From the NCBI GenBank assembly GCA_022494885.1, contig JAGVSM010004991.1, forward strand, positions 61,528 to 125,527: a stretch of DNA of 64,000 bases. The letters are read 5' to 3'. Source of the stretch: Micrasema longulum (lineage: Eukaryota; Arthropoda; Insecta; Trichoptera; Brachycentridae). Below are positions 54,781 to 64,000 of the stretch, piece after piece. A program made the position numbers and the translations under genes. Below the pieces are notes generated by a model. That model was given only the letters and a program-made list of their open reading frames with translations, had not been told where the DNA came from and ran no database searches. Every line of letters begins with the position of its first letter. Positions within the stretch are counted from its first letter, which is position 1.

Positions 54781-56334
54781 TAAATGAAAAAAAAAGTGTA
54801 GCGTTTGTTTTAAAGTTTGATTTCAATACATTGGCCGTCTCGTTTCCTTGGGCGGCCTTTATTATTACCTGATATGTCAAGGTTTTTATTTAGATAATGC
54901 CCTCCTCCAGTAGCTACCTTTGATTCCTTTTTATAATAATACTCAACCCGTGCGACGCTTTGACATTACCTAAAAGTTACTCATACTTTATAACTACGTC
55001 GTTGATATTCTTTCCCACGCAACCTTGTTGGGTATTTTATGTTTTTTGTGAATCAATAATAAAATCTGTTTTAATAAAACGTTTAAATTAATTACATCGC
55101 GAGTGTTTCATAAACAATACTTTACGATATTTATCAAATTGAGCATGTGAATATCATTGAATCTTGAAAAATATTCACTGCTTAATGTTTTGCAAAGAGT
55201 AAGAACACCAAATATTGAACAACACAACACCATGATACCGGACATTATCGTTGTTTTTTTTTAAATGTGTATTGTAAATATTACATTATTATGTGTGTGT
55301 TTTTATGTCCATCGCGTCATAAATCACCAGCGGATGTGCAAGAATATAGGTAGTTATCTTCCTAACTACAAAATAAAACATTTATTTATATTTTCACCTT
55401 TACGCAAATATTAATTTATTATCATCTACCACAACGTATCGATCCTTAGAACGGGCATTGCTTATACTAGAAACCGATGGATCCATACCAATATTATGCT
55501 AAACCACATAATTTCGCCTGTTCAACTTATAAAAAAACTAATATGTGAGTATAATACCTACAATAAAATCCAATTAGAAGCTTACTGAGGTGTTTATATC
55601 ACACGGGTGAACCATATAAAAACCGTTTTAATCCCATAATAAACCAATGATCCTCATTGAAATACCGACTACGCAATACATTAAATGATAAAAATACATA
55701 AAGAAAGGAAATCACTGACACTCCTTTGTTCAATAATATGCTAATTTTGTTGAAAAAACACGTGAGTTCTCTTTTTGATATTTATTTTTTTAATTTTCAT
55801 CCAGTTTAATATTATCTATTATTCAAAAAAATGTGACAATGAAAACCTTAAAAATGCAATAAATAGATTATGAAATGGAATAAATCTACACTTACATATT
55901 TCTAACGATTTCAAAATAACTCCCGCGTGGTTTCTGACGCAACAAAATACTGTTTCGTAATTTTTCAAGATCAAGATATGTTTTTTAAAGAATCTACGCT
56001 AATTCTTCTGAAATGCTTATCGTAGTTAAAGTCAGTTGATATTCGTGACGTGGCACAGTTTTTCATTCTAATTTGGTTTCATAACGCCCACAATCGATTG
56101 AAACAATAAAATTTATTACAATATTTGAGTTCGTCCAAATTTGTGTAGACAAAAGACTGGATTTTACCCCCTCGGAAATATATATTTATTGAATTAAAAC
56201 CTTTGTATTTATTTGGTTTAATGGTATAAAGCAATTATTTCCAACCAACCGAAGAAGTCTTCTTTAACACTATTTATGTATTTTTCTTTAGTACACCTAT
56301 CATTTAAGCTCTACCTGGCTTATTGCGTATGCAC
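54781..56334. other. AT-rich unannotated stretch
   Basis: Nothing recognised apart from the 'gagttcgtccaaatttgtgt' word (56125-56180) that accompanies family C. Confidence 0.4.
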
Positions 56335-56815
56335 GTTAGCTCTTTAACTTCACAAACAGCAACAGATGAAAGAATTGAAGGAATACGGATGTTCAAATAT
56401 GGGCAGAATGGTGAATGTTACACAGCGTGTAAAGTGGCCACTTAAACCAGCTAATGACAGGTCATAAGCTCTGTAGATGCCCAGACTTCTATATTACCTT
56501 CTCTAAAATGTTCTTCATCTCTGTTGTAATATGTTAGTATAATTAATATATTCATCGAAATTTATCAACAGAGGGAATACCCACATATTTAAGAAACATT
56601 GGCTAGCTGGTATAAGAGGCCACGTTAAACACAGTGTAATATTCCAAATTCTGCTTTTGTTAGAACATCCGCATTTCCTCAACTCTTTTATCTACTAACT
56701 TAAGTGAAGTAAAAGAGCCAAAACGTTTATAGATGTGGGTGAATTTTATCTGGCTAAATTATTTAACCCACTAGACAACGTCTGAAAAATGTGTACAACT
56801 AACAAATCAAGTCTC
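56335..56815. mobile_element. Foldback family C, two arms tail to tail
   Basis: The left arm (56335-56540) runs from 'agctctttaacttcacaaac' to 'catctctgttgtaatatg'. The right arm (56575-56810) is a diverged inverse: 'tcaacagagggaatacc', 'agtgaagtaaaagagccaaa' and 'tgtgggtgaattttatctgg'. This is the most complete foldback of the family, about 480 bp. Confidence 0.75.
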
Positions 56816-57054
56816 TTCGTCTTTTAAGGATGAGAAACGTAATTTAAGATAGATACGCTCAAAACTAAACAGGAGTGGACTAATGAAAATATTATTTTTT
56901 TGGTTATTTATATATTTTCTTATTATGATTCGCTTTTCCGTATCCATCTCGAATAACGCTTCCCATCCTTACAAGACAAAGAGACTTGATTTATTCGACC
57001 ATACTAAGCACAATATTGATAGAATAAAATCGGATAGAATCAATTAGTTATGTA

Positions 57055-57140
57055 TATCTTGATAAACAAGCTTGTATAGCTTTGAAACTGGCCGGTAGAA
57101 AAAAAATAATAAGTGGTTAAAAACGAAGCTGTTTTATTTA
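57055..57140 (+). mobile_element. P2-related single arm
   Basis: 'acaagcttgtatagctttga' with AACTGGCCGGTAGAAA, then 'agtggttaaaaacgaagctg' match the right arm of 18698-18768. A decayed hammerhead-like core. Confidence 0.6.
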
Positions 57141-57627
57141 TTTTACTATAATGAATAACATCAAATTAAGCGCTTCAAATATAAAATTTGTAAAACAACT
57201 TATTTTGCCCATTTTGACGAAAGCGATATAATATAATTTTTTCTTTAATAATTAATATTTTCTTATCCAATTAGTATCGTTTTACCTATCCAAGTTTTAC
57301 TTAATTACCTATAAGTTTGATGCTGTTTTCTCTACTTTCTAAATGTCTCCTTAAGAATATAAATACATAATTTTACGTATATATACATAAGATGTAGCTT
57401 ATGTGTTTTCGGTTACCAGGCAGACCCCTCGGACATCGGTAGTCGCTTCCATCTTGCGAACAATAATATTATAAATTTGAAAACAGTGCTTTATTTATTT
57501 ACTTCTTTATTGTTTACTTTTTATTATAAACACTTGACTAACTTACTTCTTAGCTAATGTATGTTTTTTTTATTTGAATCATTGCCATAAACTATTAAAT
57601 AATTTCAAACTTAAAATTCATAAATAG
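57141..57627. other. AT-rich unannotated stretch
   Basis: Nothing recognised. A GC-richer patch lies at 57400-57455. Confidence 0.35.
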
Positions 57628-57905
57628 GGTTTAGAATTCCAACCGTCTATGCTCTCTGTAGCTGCAAGATATGTTGTAATTTAGCTCTTATTTGTAAGCG
57701 ACTTTGAAAATCTAATGATGTAATCTAGATGTAATCTAGATCCTATCTGTTATCTGTTATTAAATTAAATTATAACTTTTAACGGGGAACTTGAATCCCA
57801 ACCGTCATTGCGCTATGTAGCTGCAAGACGTGTTGGGATATTGTAAAGCGCCCTTGAGGTGATTTTCACAAAAATGGCGCTACGTAAATTATCCACAATA
57901 ATAAT
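57628..57905 (+). repeat. Dispersed repeat F
   Basis: 'accgtctatgctctctgtag' and 'accgtcattgcgctatgtag' lie about 155 bp apart, followed by 'ttttcacaaaaatggcgcta', as at 13066-13285. Confidence 0.65.
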
Positions 57906-57946
57906 AATAACTTTCCTTAGCTCTCTTGATTAGTTCAATGAAATTT

Positions 57947-58144
57947 CTTTCGGTGGCCTCCGTGGTGTAGTGGTCAAGACGCTTGACTCGCGCACGGAAG
58001 GTTCCGGGTTCGATTCCCGGTGAGAACACAAAAAATTAAAATGAGATTTTTCTCAAGCCTAGTTGTTCTGTAATGTAATTCACCGCAGTAATTGGGCTTC
58101 CTGGCCTGTTGTGGTGCAAAAAAATGAAATGAAATGAAAAATGA
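57947..58144 (+). repeat. SINE1 copy with 10-bp target duplication
   Basis: Head 'ggcctccgtggtgtagtggt', B box 'ccgggttcgattcccggtga', 3' end 'ggcttcctggcctgttgtgg' and an (AAATG)n-like tail. AATGAAATTT is duplicated at 57937-57946 and 58145-58154. Probably one of the younger insertions. Confidence 0.92.
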
Positions 58145-58154
58145 AATGAAATTT

Positions 58155-59667
58155 TAATCACATTCCAAAATCCCGATTATGAATAAGAAATAACATATTT
58201 TAACCGAGCTACTATTTTTTTAAAAACAAGCTTTTATTTTATTACACCATATGTGCTATATGACTACTGCTCAGTTGAGCGCGACTTCAAGAGATGTTAT
58301 CTCGCATTCATCATGATTATAAATTATAGTAGATAAATGACTAGCACGTCACCAACAGCTTCCTCATTTGTTTCTGTCTCGAGTACTTTAAAAGTTTTCC
58401 TGAAGAGAGAAGTCTATTTTTCCTTCTGGCAAATAATAGAATTTTTTGCACCTGAAATTTCCGTTTTAAAAAAAAGTCAAAGCAGGGCTCTGATTCTTTA
58501 GTCTACGTAACACATCTCAAAGTTGCATTAATGCAACTTTAATAGGAATTATTTATTTTCTGTTTTCAAAAAAAATAATACTGTATTTTATTCTTATATT
58601 GTAACATGTGACATTAGTAAACATAGAATGCCCACTTTGGTAAAAATTTACGTCACGATTCTTTTAAATTTTTCTATGACGTTAGACTTCTAGTAACGTC
58701 CATTTTCAAGCGTCTCATTCCGGGTGAACTAGGCGTCAAAAATGGAGGGAATAATTTTACTTAAACTGAAACACAGGGGACTGCGCAAAAAGTGTGACTT
58801 ATTTAGATTATTTTAATTAAGGTTGATCCAACGTCTCTAGACATCTCATTAATCTTCGATTGAAATCAACAGTCCCCTTATTTCAAACGATTTTATTTAT
58901 TATAAATTTACTGTACGTGTATTTATTGGGTGACAATGGGCAATGCAATGTTATTTATTTTAGTTAAATTAATATTAATGAATTAAGGGTTGAGATAATG
59001 ATGTAATCCATAAATTAATAATTCCACCATATTAAAAAAAGAAAGAAAAATGGATTTTGTGTAATTTGAAAAATAAAGAATAAACAAACGCTCGTAGTAG
59101 TCGGCACGTGATGTTGTGTGATATCGAAGACATTTCCGGGCTATGCAGTTATGCTTTTAATGGAAGCATCGATCAACTGGGCCTAGTGATAAGTTGAACT
59201 AAATGACTCTTGACTCGTAAGTTTAGATAAAACACACCAGATTATCGAAGAAACCGGCCAAGATGACATTCCGCTTGACAGTTCCACGCGTCACCATTTT
59301 TTAATTTATGCAAGATTAGTTTTCACATCAATAATTAAATTAATATGTTCAACCAAGTATAGTTTAAAGTAGTAATTTTAATGGATTCTTGAATTGGATA
59401 GTATATTAAACTTTAATAATTTTATCCAATGTTTTTATTTCAAATATTTTTTCTCTAAAATTCAATATAGTAGGCTTCGAGCCCATTAGGACCTGTCATA
59501 TTCTAGTGTTGTAGCCTAGTCGGTGGCGATTGGTTTTTTAATGAATAAGCAAGGGTTTGGGAAGACGAATTCGCGTAAATTCTTTCAAATTTCAATTATT
59601 TTTTTATTTATCGATCCTCCATGAACAAATCGTCGCAATATCTGACCTACATAACAAATTTACGTAA
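58155..59667. other. Unannotated stretch
   Basis: Short inverted words (ggggactg near 58779 and cagtcccc near 58871) hint at a decayed foldback. No gene recognised. Confidence 0.35.
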
Positions 59668-60025
59668 TGAGGAAGTTCAGAATTTTTTATTTGTTAATAG
59701 ACTGTTAAACTAAGTCAAAATTTTTTTTTAAAAATTTTATATATCGTATTATCGGCGCTACGATTTTTCAAAGTTTTGTATTTCTGAAATAACTCCGCGT
59801 GTAACGTCAATTTCCGCTTATTCTCATTCAGTTCTTCCCATTGGTCCAGAAGCGACAAGCAGACCGGAAATCTTCCAGTCTCAGATCATAGGATTCACAT
59901 GAACCAGTGACGTCATTTAAAGTATCAAAAATTTTTTATTAACATTTTCAAGAAACTTTGGGGCGTAAGAAAACATTTTTTGTATCCAATTTCCCATAGG
60001 GCTGAAGTTCCTCATTGAGTTCATT
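59668..60025 (+). repeat. Dispersed repeat E
   Basis: 'gaggaagttcagaatttttt', 'gactgttaaactaagtc', 'ccattggtccagaag'-like and 'tatccaatttcccatagggc' follow the family order. Confidence 0.6.
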
Positions 60026-60028
60026 GTG

Positions 60029-60200
60029 ATAGAACTCCGTTTTTTCGAACTCCAGTCATCTGGAGTAGGAAATAAAAAATAAAGGGGGAGTTTTAAATTT
60101 AAATTTAATTGCGCTATACACTTTCCCTGACGTGTGTAAGTAAGTTTTTAATGTGATTCCAGTTCGCTGTATTATTTCAAAAGCAATAAAATCTGACACT
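60029..60200 (+). mobile_element. Tigger-like MITE, right-truncated
   Basis: 'agaactccgttttttcgaac' and 'tccagtcatctgg', then 'taagtttttaatgtgattcc', match the first part of 63431-63725. Confidence 0.5.
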
Positions 60201-60903
60201 GCACAAAAGTGTAAAAAAAAAACATTATTTTATGATGACGTGATTTCTCCGCATTGGTTGTTTTAATATCAGAAAACTAGGAACTTAATCAGGTGTTATA
60301 ACGTCATAGATATGTTATCTATAAACGCATTACTTTCCTCATCCGTTATAAGGCTTGCATATATTATTTTCCTAATAGATAAACAATGTTAAATGTGTTT
60401 TAAAAATTAACACGTGTATAACGTCACAAGACCGTTGCTTTATTTTAAATGCATGCAACCTTGTTATTCTGTAAAAACACAAACGGAGTCAGCACTTATT
60501 TTCTGAGAACCAATTTCGTTTAAGGAGAATTGTTTCATGTAACTTAAGAATCTCAACATTTATGAAATTGAAAATCATTTTTCATTATTATTTGTAAGAA
60601 ATTACGTGTTGGTAAATATTTCACGGGCCAAGGAACAATAGGTACTAATGATTTAAAAAAATGTGTAGAATGCTCTACTGCCTTGATAATTCTCAGTATT
60701 ATATTTTAAAAAATCGCCTATTCAATTCTGAACAATCCTAAACGGCAATTTTTCGAAATGCTTTTTTTTACAGAATATGATTCTCTGTGAAATTTTCTGC
60801 CTTTCTGTATAATCTTAAATGATGAAAATGCAATCATTTTTACGTTATTCAATAACTTCCGTTTATTCTAAATCTCATACACTCAAAATCTAAGCATTAC
60901 CCA
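60201..60903. other. AT-rich unannotated stretch
   Basis: Nothing recognised. Confidence 0.35.
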
Positions 60904-61036
60904 AGAATATTTAACAGTTCCTGAAGCGAAGACTGATTATCTTACCTTTATGTAACACAAAAAAATCTAGATTCACTGCGATTGGTGTACTAATGCAGTG
61001 CCCTATGCACCATTAGGTTCCGAAAGGGTATAATAA
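60904..61036 (+). repeat. SINE2 3' half
   Basis: 'gttcctgaagcgaagactga', 'gcgattggtgtactaatgca' and 'gccctatgcaccattaggtt' are clear; the tRNA-like head is missing. Confidence 0.8.
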
Positions 61037-61329
61037 TTAAAAAATCATATTTATGAAAACTAACAAATAATGGTAGGTATACACAACCCTTGTGTGAACT
61101 TTAGAAACAGAGAGATGACTCACACAAAGTTGCTCAAATAACTCGATCAGATGAAAAATGGGAAACATGAAAAAATTAGGAAACATAATGCGTCTGAATG
61201 TAATAACTTGTAATATAGTAACTGAAATTATTTTTGTACAACACATATTGATTATAATGTAAGTTATAACTAGTTATCTAAAACATTTAAGTTTGTTAGT
61301 GAAAAGTCTTGATGGAAGTTCATTGTAAT
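61037..61329. other. AT-rich unannotated stretch
   Basis: Nothing recognised. Confidence 0.35.
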
Positions 61330-61554
61330 TTATTATATAAATAAAAGACGAGTGATACTTGAATCCACAAATTTGGAATATCCAGTGACCGGTTTCATCG
61401 CTTTCGCGACGTCTTCGAGACTGGTATCTTTATCAAGGAGTTCAAGATACCAATCCGAAGATGTCACGAAAACGATGAAACCGGTCACTGAATATTCCAA
61501 ATTTGTGGATTAAAGTATCACTCGTCTTTTATTTATATAATAAATTATAACTAG
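61330..61554. mobile_element. P1 palindrome, two hammerhead-like arms
   Basis: Two arms of about 100 bp face each other: 61382-61424 (minus) and 61449-61490 (plus) each carry a GAAGATGTC box, a short stem-loop, GATGAAACCGGTCACTG. The ends are inverse copies of 'tttattatataaataaaaga' with CGAGTGATAC. Unlike 9896-10075, both strands carry a core. Confidence 0.8.
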
Positions 61555-62084
61555 TTGTTTAAGTTTTTTTTACAACTATCTAAATAAATAAGTTAAATAA
61601 ATAACAATTAATTTTAGATTCGTTTTAAAGTTGAGCGGTCCCTAAAATCTAAATTCAATGTGTTTAAGTCCCTTTATCTTTTGCCTTTGAAACATAATTC
61701 TTTATCAGACAATTAACATTAATTAGCGCAAAGCGTCCTTGGGTGTCGTACTTAGCATCCCCCGATATTGTAGGTAATAGTAATCTACCCCCTCCTTTCC
61801 TCGCCCCCACCCTTGTCTCGCCTGACCTATTTTTGGATGGTCGATATTACTAACACGAAACAGTTCCGCGTTCAAGAGAAAAACTCCTAATCGGTCACCA
61901 TTAATTATTGTGTCTGGAATGTGGAATTTCCACCCCCAACCCTTTAATCTTCAAGGTTACACTTGTCAAAGATTGGAAAGAGATTATTTTAACGCACAAT
62001 ATTAGTATTCCAGTTTAAAAACAATATTCAAATATCTTTTTCAAGTAAACCTTACCAAGTTACGTTACGTAAACCTTGACGAAG
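61555..62084. other. Unannotated stretch with a C-rich block
   Basis: 61760-61960 is C-rich (ctaccccctcctttcctcg, tttccacccccaacccttt) against an AT-rich background. No frame is conserved that I can see. It could be a regulatory or old exonic relic. Confidence 0.3.
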
Positions 62085-62235
62085 AAGCTTGTTTGCTTTG
62101 AAACCGGTGAGTGGAAAAAAAATATTTTTAAAAAATACGTAAAAAACATTGATTTATTAAATTACTAAATCAATGGTAAAAATAAATATAAAAAAATGGT
62201 GGTTAAAAACAAAATTCTGTTATTTATTTAATCAA
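62085..62235 (+). mobile_element. P2-related arm with hammerhead-like core
   Basis: TTGACGA, then AGAAGCTTGTTTGCTTTG and AAACCGGTGAGTGG (62087-62114): boxes one base from CUGANGA and an exact GAAAC, with an AAGC/GCTT stem. It ends 'ggttaaaaacaaaattctg', as in 18738-18765. About 70 bp of AT-rich insertion sit between. Confidence 0.6.
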
Positions 62236-62580
62236 ACTTTTTTTATTCAAGACGTTTGATTTTGGAACAATGATCTTCCATATCTTTCAATAAAAAACGT
62301 TGATTCCTCAAACCATTTTAATTGCTTTTTTTGTCATACAAATAAAATGGTTTGCCTGCAAAGTAACTTTTACAAAATAAAATGCTTTTGCAGTATTTCA
62401 AAATATTAAAGTTTAAGTTTTTAATGTAATTTTTATATGATTATTTGGAATAAAAATATTCATAAATTTATTGAGTACAGATGCATATTTTATAGTGACA
62501 ACCAGGAACGGCCCATGTCTGTGAATTTTCCCCGACTCACTGGAAAATCTCTGATGAGTCATAATAAAAAAAAACATTTT
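62236..62580. other. AT-rich unannotated stretch
   Basis: Nothing recognised. Confidence 0.35.
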
Positions 62581-62647
62581 GATTTTACTCAAGCCTGAGA
62601 ATTTACCACTGTAATTGGGCGTCCTGGCCTGTTGTGGCGCAAAAAAT
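62581..62647 (+). repeat. SINE1 3' fragment
   Basis: 'tttactcaagcctgagaatt' and 'ttgggcgtcctggcctgttg', then GTGGCGC and an A run. Confidence 0.8.
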
Positions 62648-62710
62648 AAAAGTAAAAAGTTTTTTTTTTAATTTCTGAAAATTCATTAAAATTAGTATTT
62701 CATTTTTTTC

Positions 62711-62893
62711 ATTTTTTTTTTTTTTTTTTGCACCACAACAGGCCAAGAGGCCTAATTATAGTGGTGAATTACATCACAGAGCACCCAGGCTTGAGAAAAA
62801 TCAAATTTTATTTTTTGTGTTCTCACCGGGAATCGAACCCGGAACCTTCCGTGCGTGAATCGAGCGTCTTGACCACTACACCACGGAGGCCGC
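62711..62893 (-). repeat. SINE1 copy, full length
   Basis: Inverse tail (T run), body 'cccaggcttgagaaaaatca', B box 'accgggaatcgaacccggaa' and head 'actacaccacggaggccgcc'. Close to the family consensus. Confidence 0.92.
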
Positions 62894-63430
62894 CACTATG
62901 TGTTGATAATCGTAATTTAAAAATAAACAAAATAAAAAATGGATTTTAACTGTTTGCAATCTTTACAAGATTTCCATACTTGATTGTTAGATTTTTGTAT
63001 ACATATTTATATATTTTCTTGACTGATTTTTTCGCTACAAATAAAATATTTATTTTTCACAGATGGATATTTTTTCGATATCTTTATTTTTCCTACATCT
63101 CGAAACAATTTCAAAATGCTAGTTTTCATATAACATTTCACAGAAAATCTCATTATTATATAATTAATATTTTATATCTTGATTTTAATAAAAATTGATA
63201 TTTGATTTCCGACGTCTATATTGCATGCGTCATAGAAAGTCGTAAACCTCACGTCTATTCGTAAGTTTCCGTCTTAAAACCACTGTTAGCCGTAATTATA
63301 CAAGACGCCAATTTTTCGATTCAAGCGATTAAATTTCTAAAGCATAATTTATTCTAATGAATCGCTTTGAAAGCGATTTTAAGTAACCGAAGATCAAAAA
63401 TATTTCCGTAACTATTTAATATTTCATAAA
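62894..63430. other. AT-rich unannotated stretch
   Basis: Nothing recognised. Confidence 0.35.
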
Positions 63431-63725
63431 ATAGTAGAAATCCGTTTGTCCGAACTCCAATCATTCCCATTTCCAAATATTTAGATCGTTATCAGGAAAT
63501 AAAAAACAAAGCAGATGTCATAATAACAAATGAAAAACTTCTTCGTCAAAGCAATTAACTTTGCTGGACATGTTTAAGTACGGTTTTAATGTGGTTCCAA
63601 TTCGAGAAAATTTTGTGTTTTCTTTCAAAACTTTGCGTTAATTTAGTGGTTAATCCAACTATCCGCATTTCTGCAATCCGAATAACGCCGGGCACTCATT
63701 AATACGGATAATCGGGCTTTTACTG
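63431..63725. mobile_element. Tigger/pogo-like MITE
   Basis: The left end AGTAGAAATCCGTTTGTCCG and the inverted right end AGTAAAAGCCCGATTATCCG share 14 of the first 20 positions, in the CAGTA-R-A-A-x-x-CCG form familiar from Tigger-type elements. TA follows the right end (63726-63727). About 295 bp, non-coding. Confidence 0.65.
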
Positions 63726-63727
63726 TA

Positions 63728-64000
63728 CATGCATTATAATATCGGTTGTAGTAGCAATAAGCGAAATATGTTTACGTTTACAATTCACAATACTTAGGTA
63801 GCAAAAATAACAAAAATAACAAATGTAACTGCCTATATATTCGAACTCCACGGGTGTTGGTTAGTTAGTTAACGAATTTGCGTTAAAATAAAACGATTCG
63901 TCTCTGGACGACGGTGACATACTGACATGATTACATTATGAAAACTGAAAACAGAACTATAAAGTAACCCTCTACAAAGATTCGGACAAACTCTAAATAT
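63728..64000. other. Unannotated end of window
   Basis: Nothing recognised. Confidence 0.4.

Overview
The window looks like gene-poor, AT-rich nuclear DNA from an animal, most likely an arthropod (probably an insect). This is inferred from base composition, the absence of long open frames, and the mix of non-LTR retrotransposons, tRNA-headed SINEs, Penelope-like elements and TA-flanked inverted-repeat transposons. No host protein-coding gene can be supported. The longest open frames (about 60 to 130 codons) are transposon remnants or chance frames in AT-rich DNA. It could be intergenic DNA or the inside of a very large intron.

Retroelements. Coding remains of non-LTR retrotransposons lie at 6441-7267 (+), 7268-8215 (-), 18990-19945 (+), 26110-26830 (+), 28164-28289 (-), 29795-30516 (-), 34034-34300 (+), 34735-35072 (-), 35990-36110 (-), 43729-43830 (+), 47591-48180 (-) and 51235-51700 (-). 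All are 5'-truncated and most carry frameshifts or stops. Four tRNA-headed SINE families (here SINE1 to SINE4) account for all the tRNA-like B boxes. A Penelope-like element with a clear GIY-YIG endonuclease end lies at 54077-54780, and a short relative is nested inside a LINE at 26452-26678.

Hairpin and palindromic elements. Several families share a short motif resembling a hammerhead ribozyme core (C-U-G-A-N-G-A, a short stem-loop, then G-A-A-A-C), mostly in inverted-repeat units: 9896-10075, 18528-18768, 42346-42655, 61330-61554, and single arms at 57055-57140 and 62085-62235. A further palindrome at 49668-49885 keeps only the G-A-A-A-C half. This fits the known link between Penelope-like elements and hammerhead motifs, but the diversity of families in one window is the most striking thing here.

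DNA transposons. There are TA-flanked non-autonomous elements (354-932, 33253-33961, 48486-49215, 63431-63725), other MITE-like foldbacks (2535-2651, 20597-20920, 21925-22415, 25565-25997, 37828-38080, 53505-53620), a Helitron-like family (4035-4646, 18082-18500, 23650-23875, 38382-39063, 44930-45540), and dispersed unclassified families called B to H here.

Satellite. At 41769-42290 there are nearly five copies of a 108-bp unit whose variants alternate, giving a 216-bp higher-order period. Remaining stretches are AT-rich and I recognise nothing in them; they are listed so that the map is complete. Family labels (SINE1-4, LINE A-D, B-H, P1-P5) are local to this annotation. Pairwise relations were found by reading, not by alignment software.
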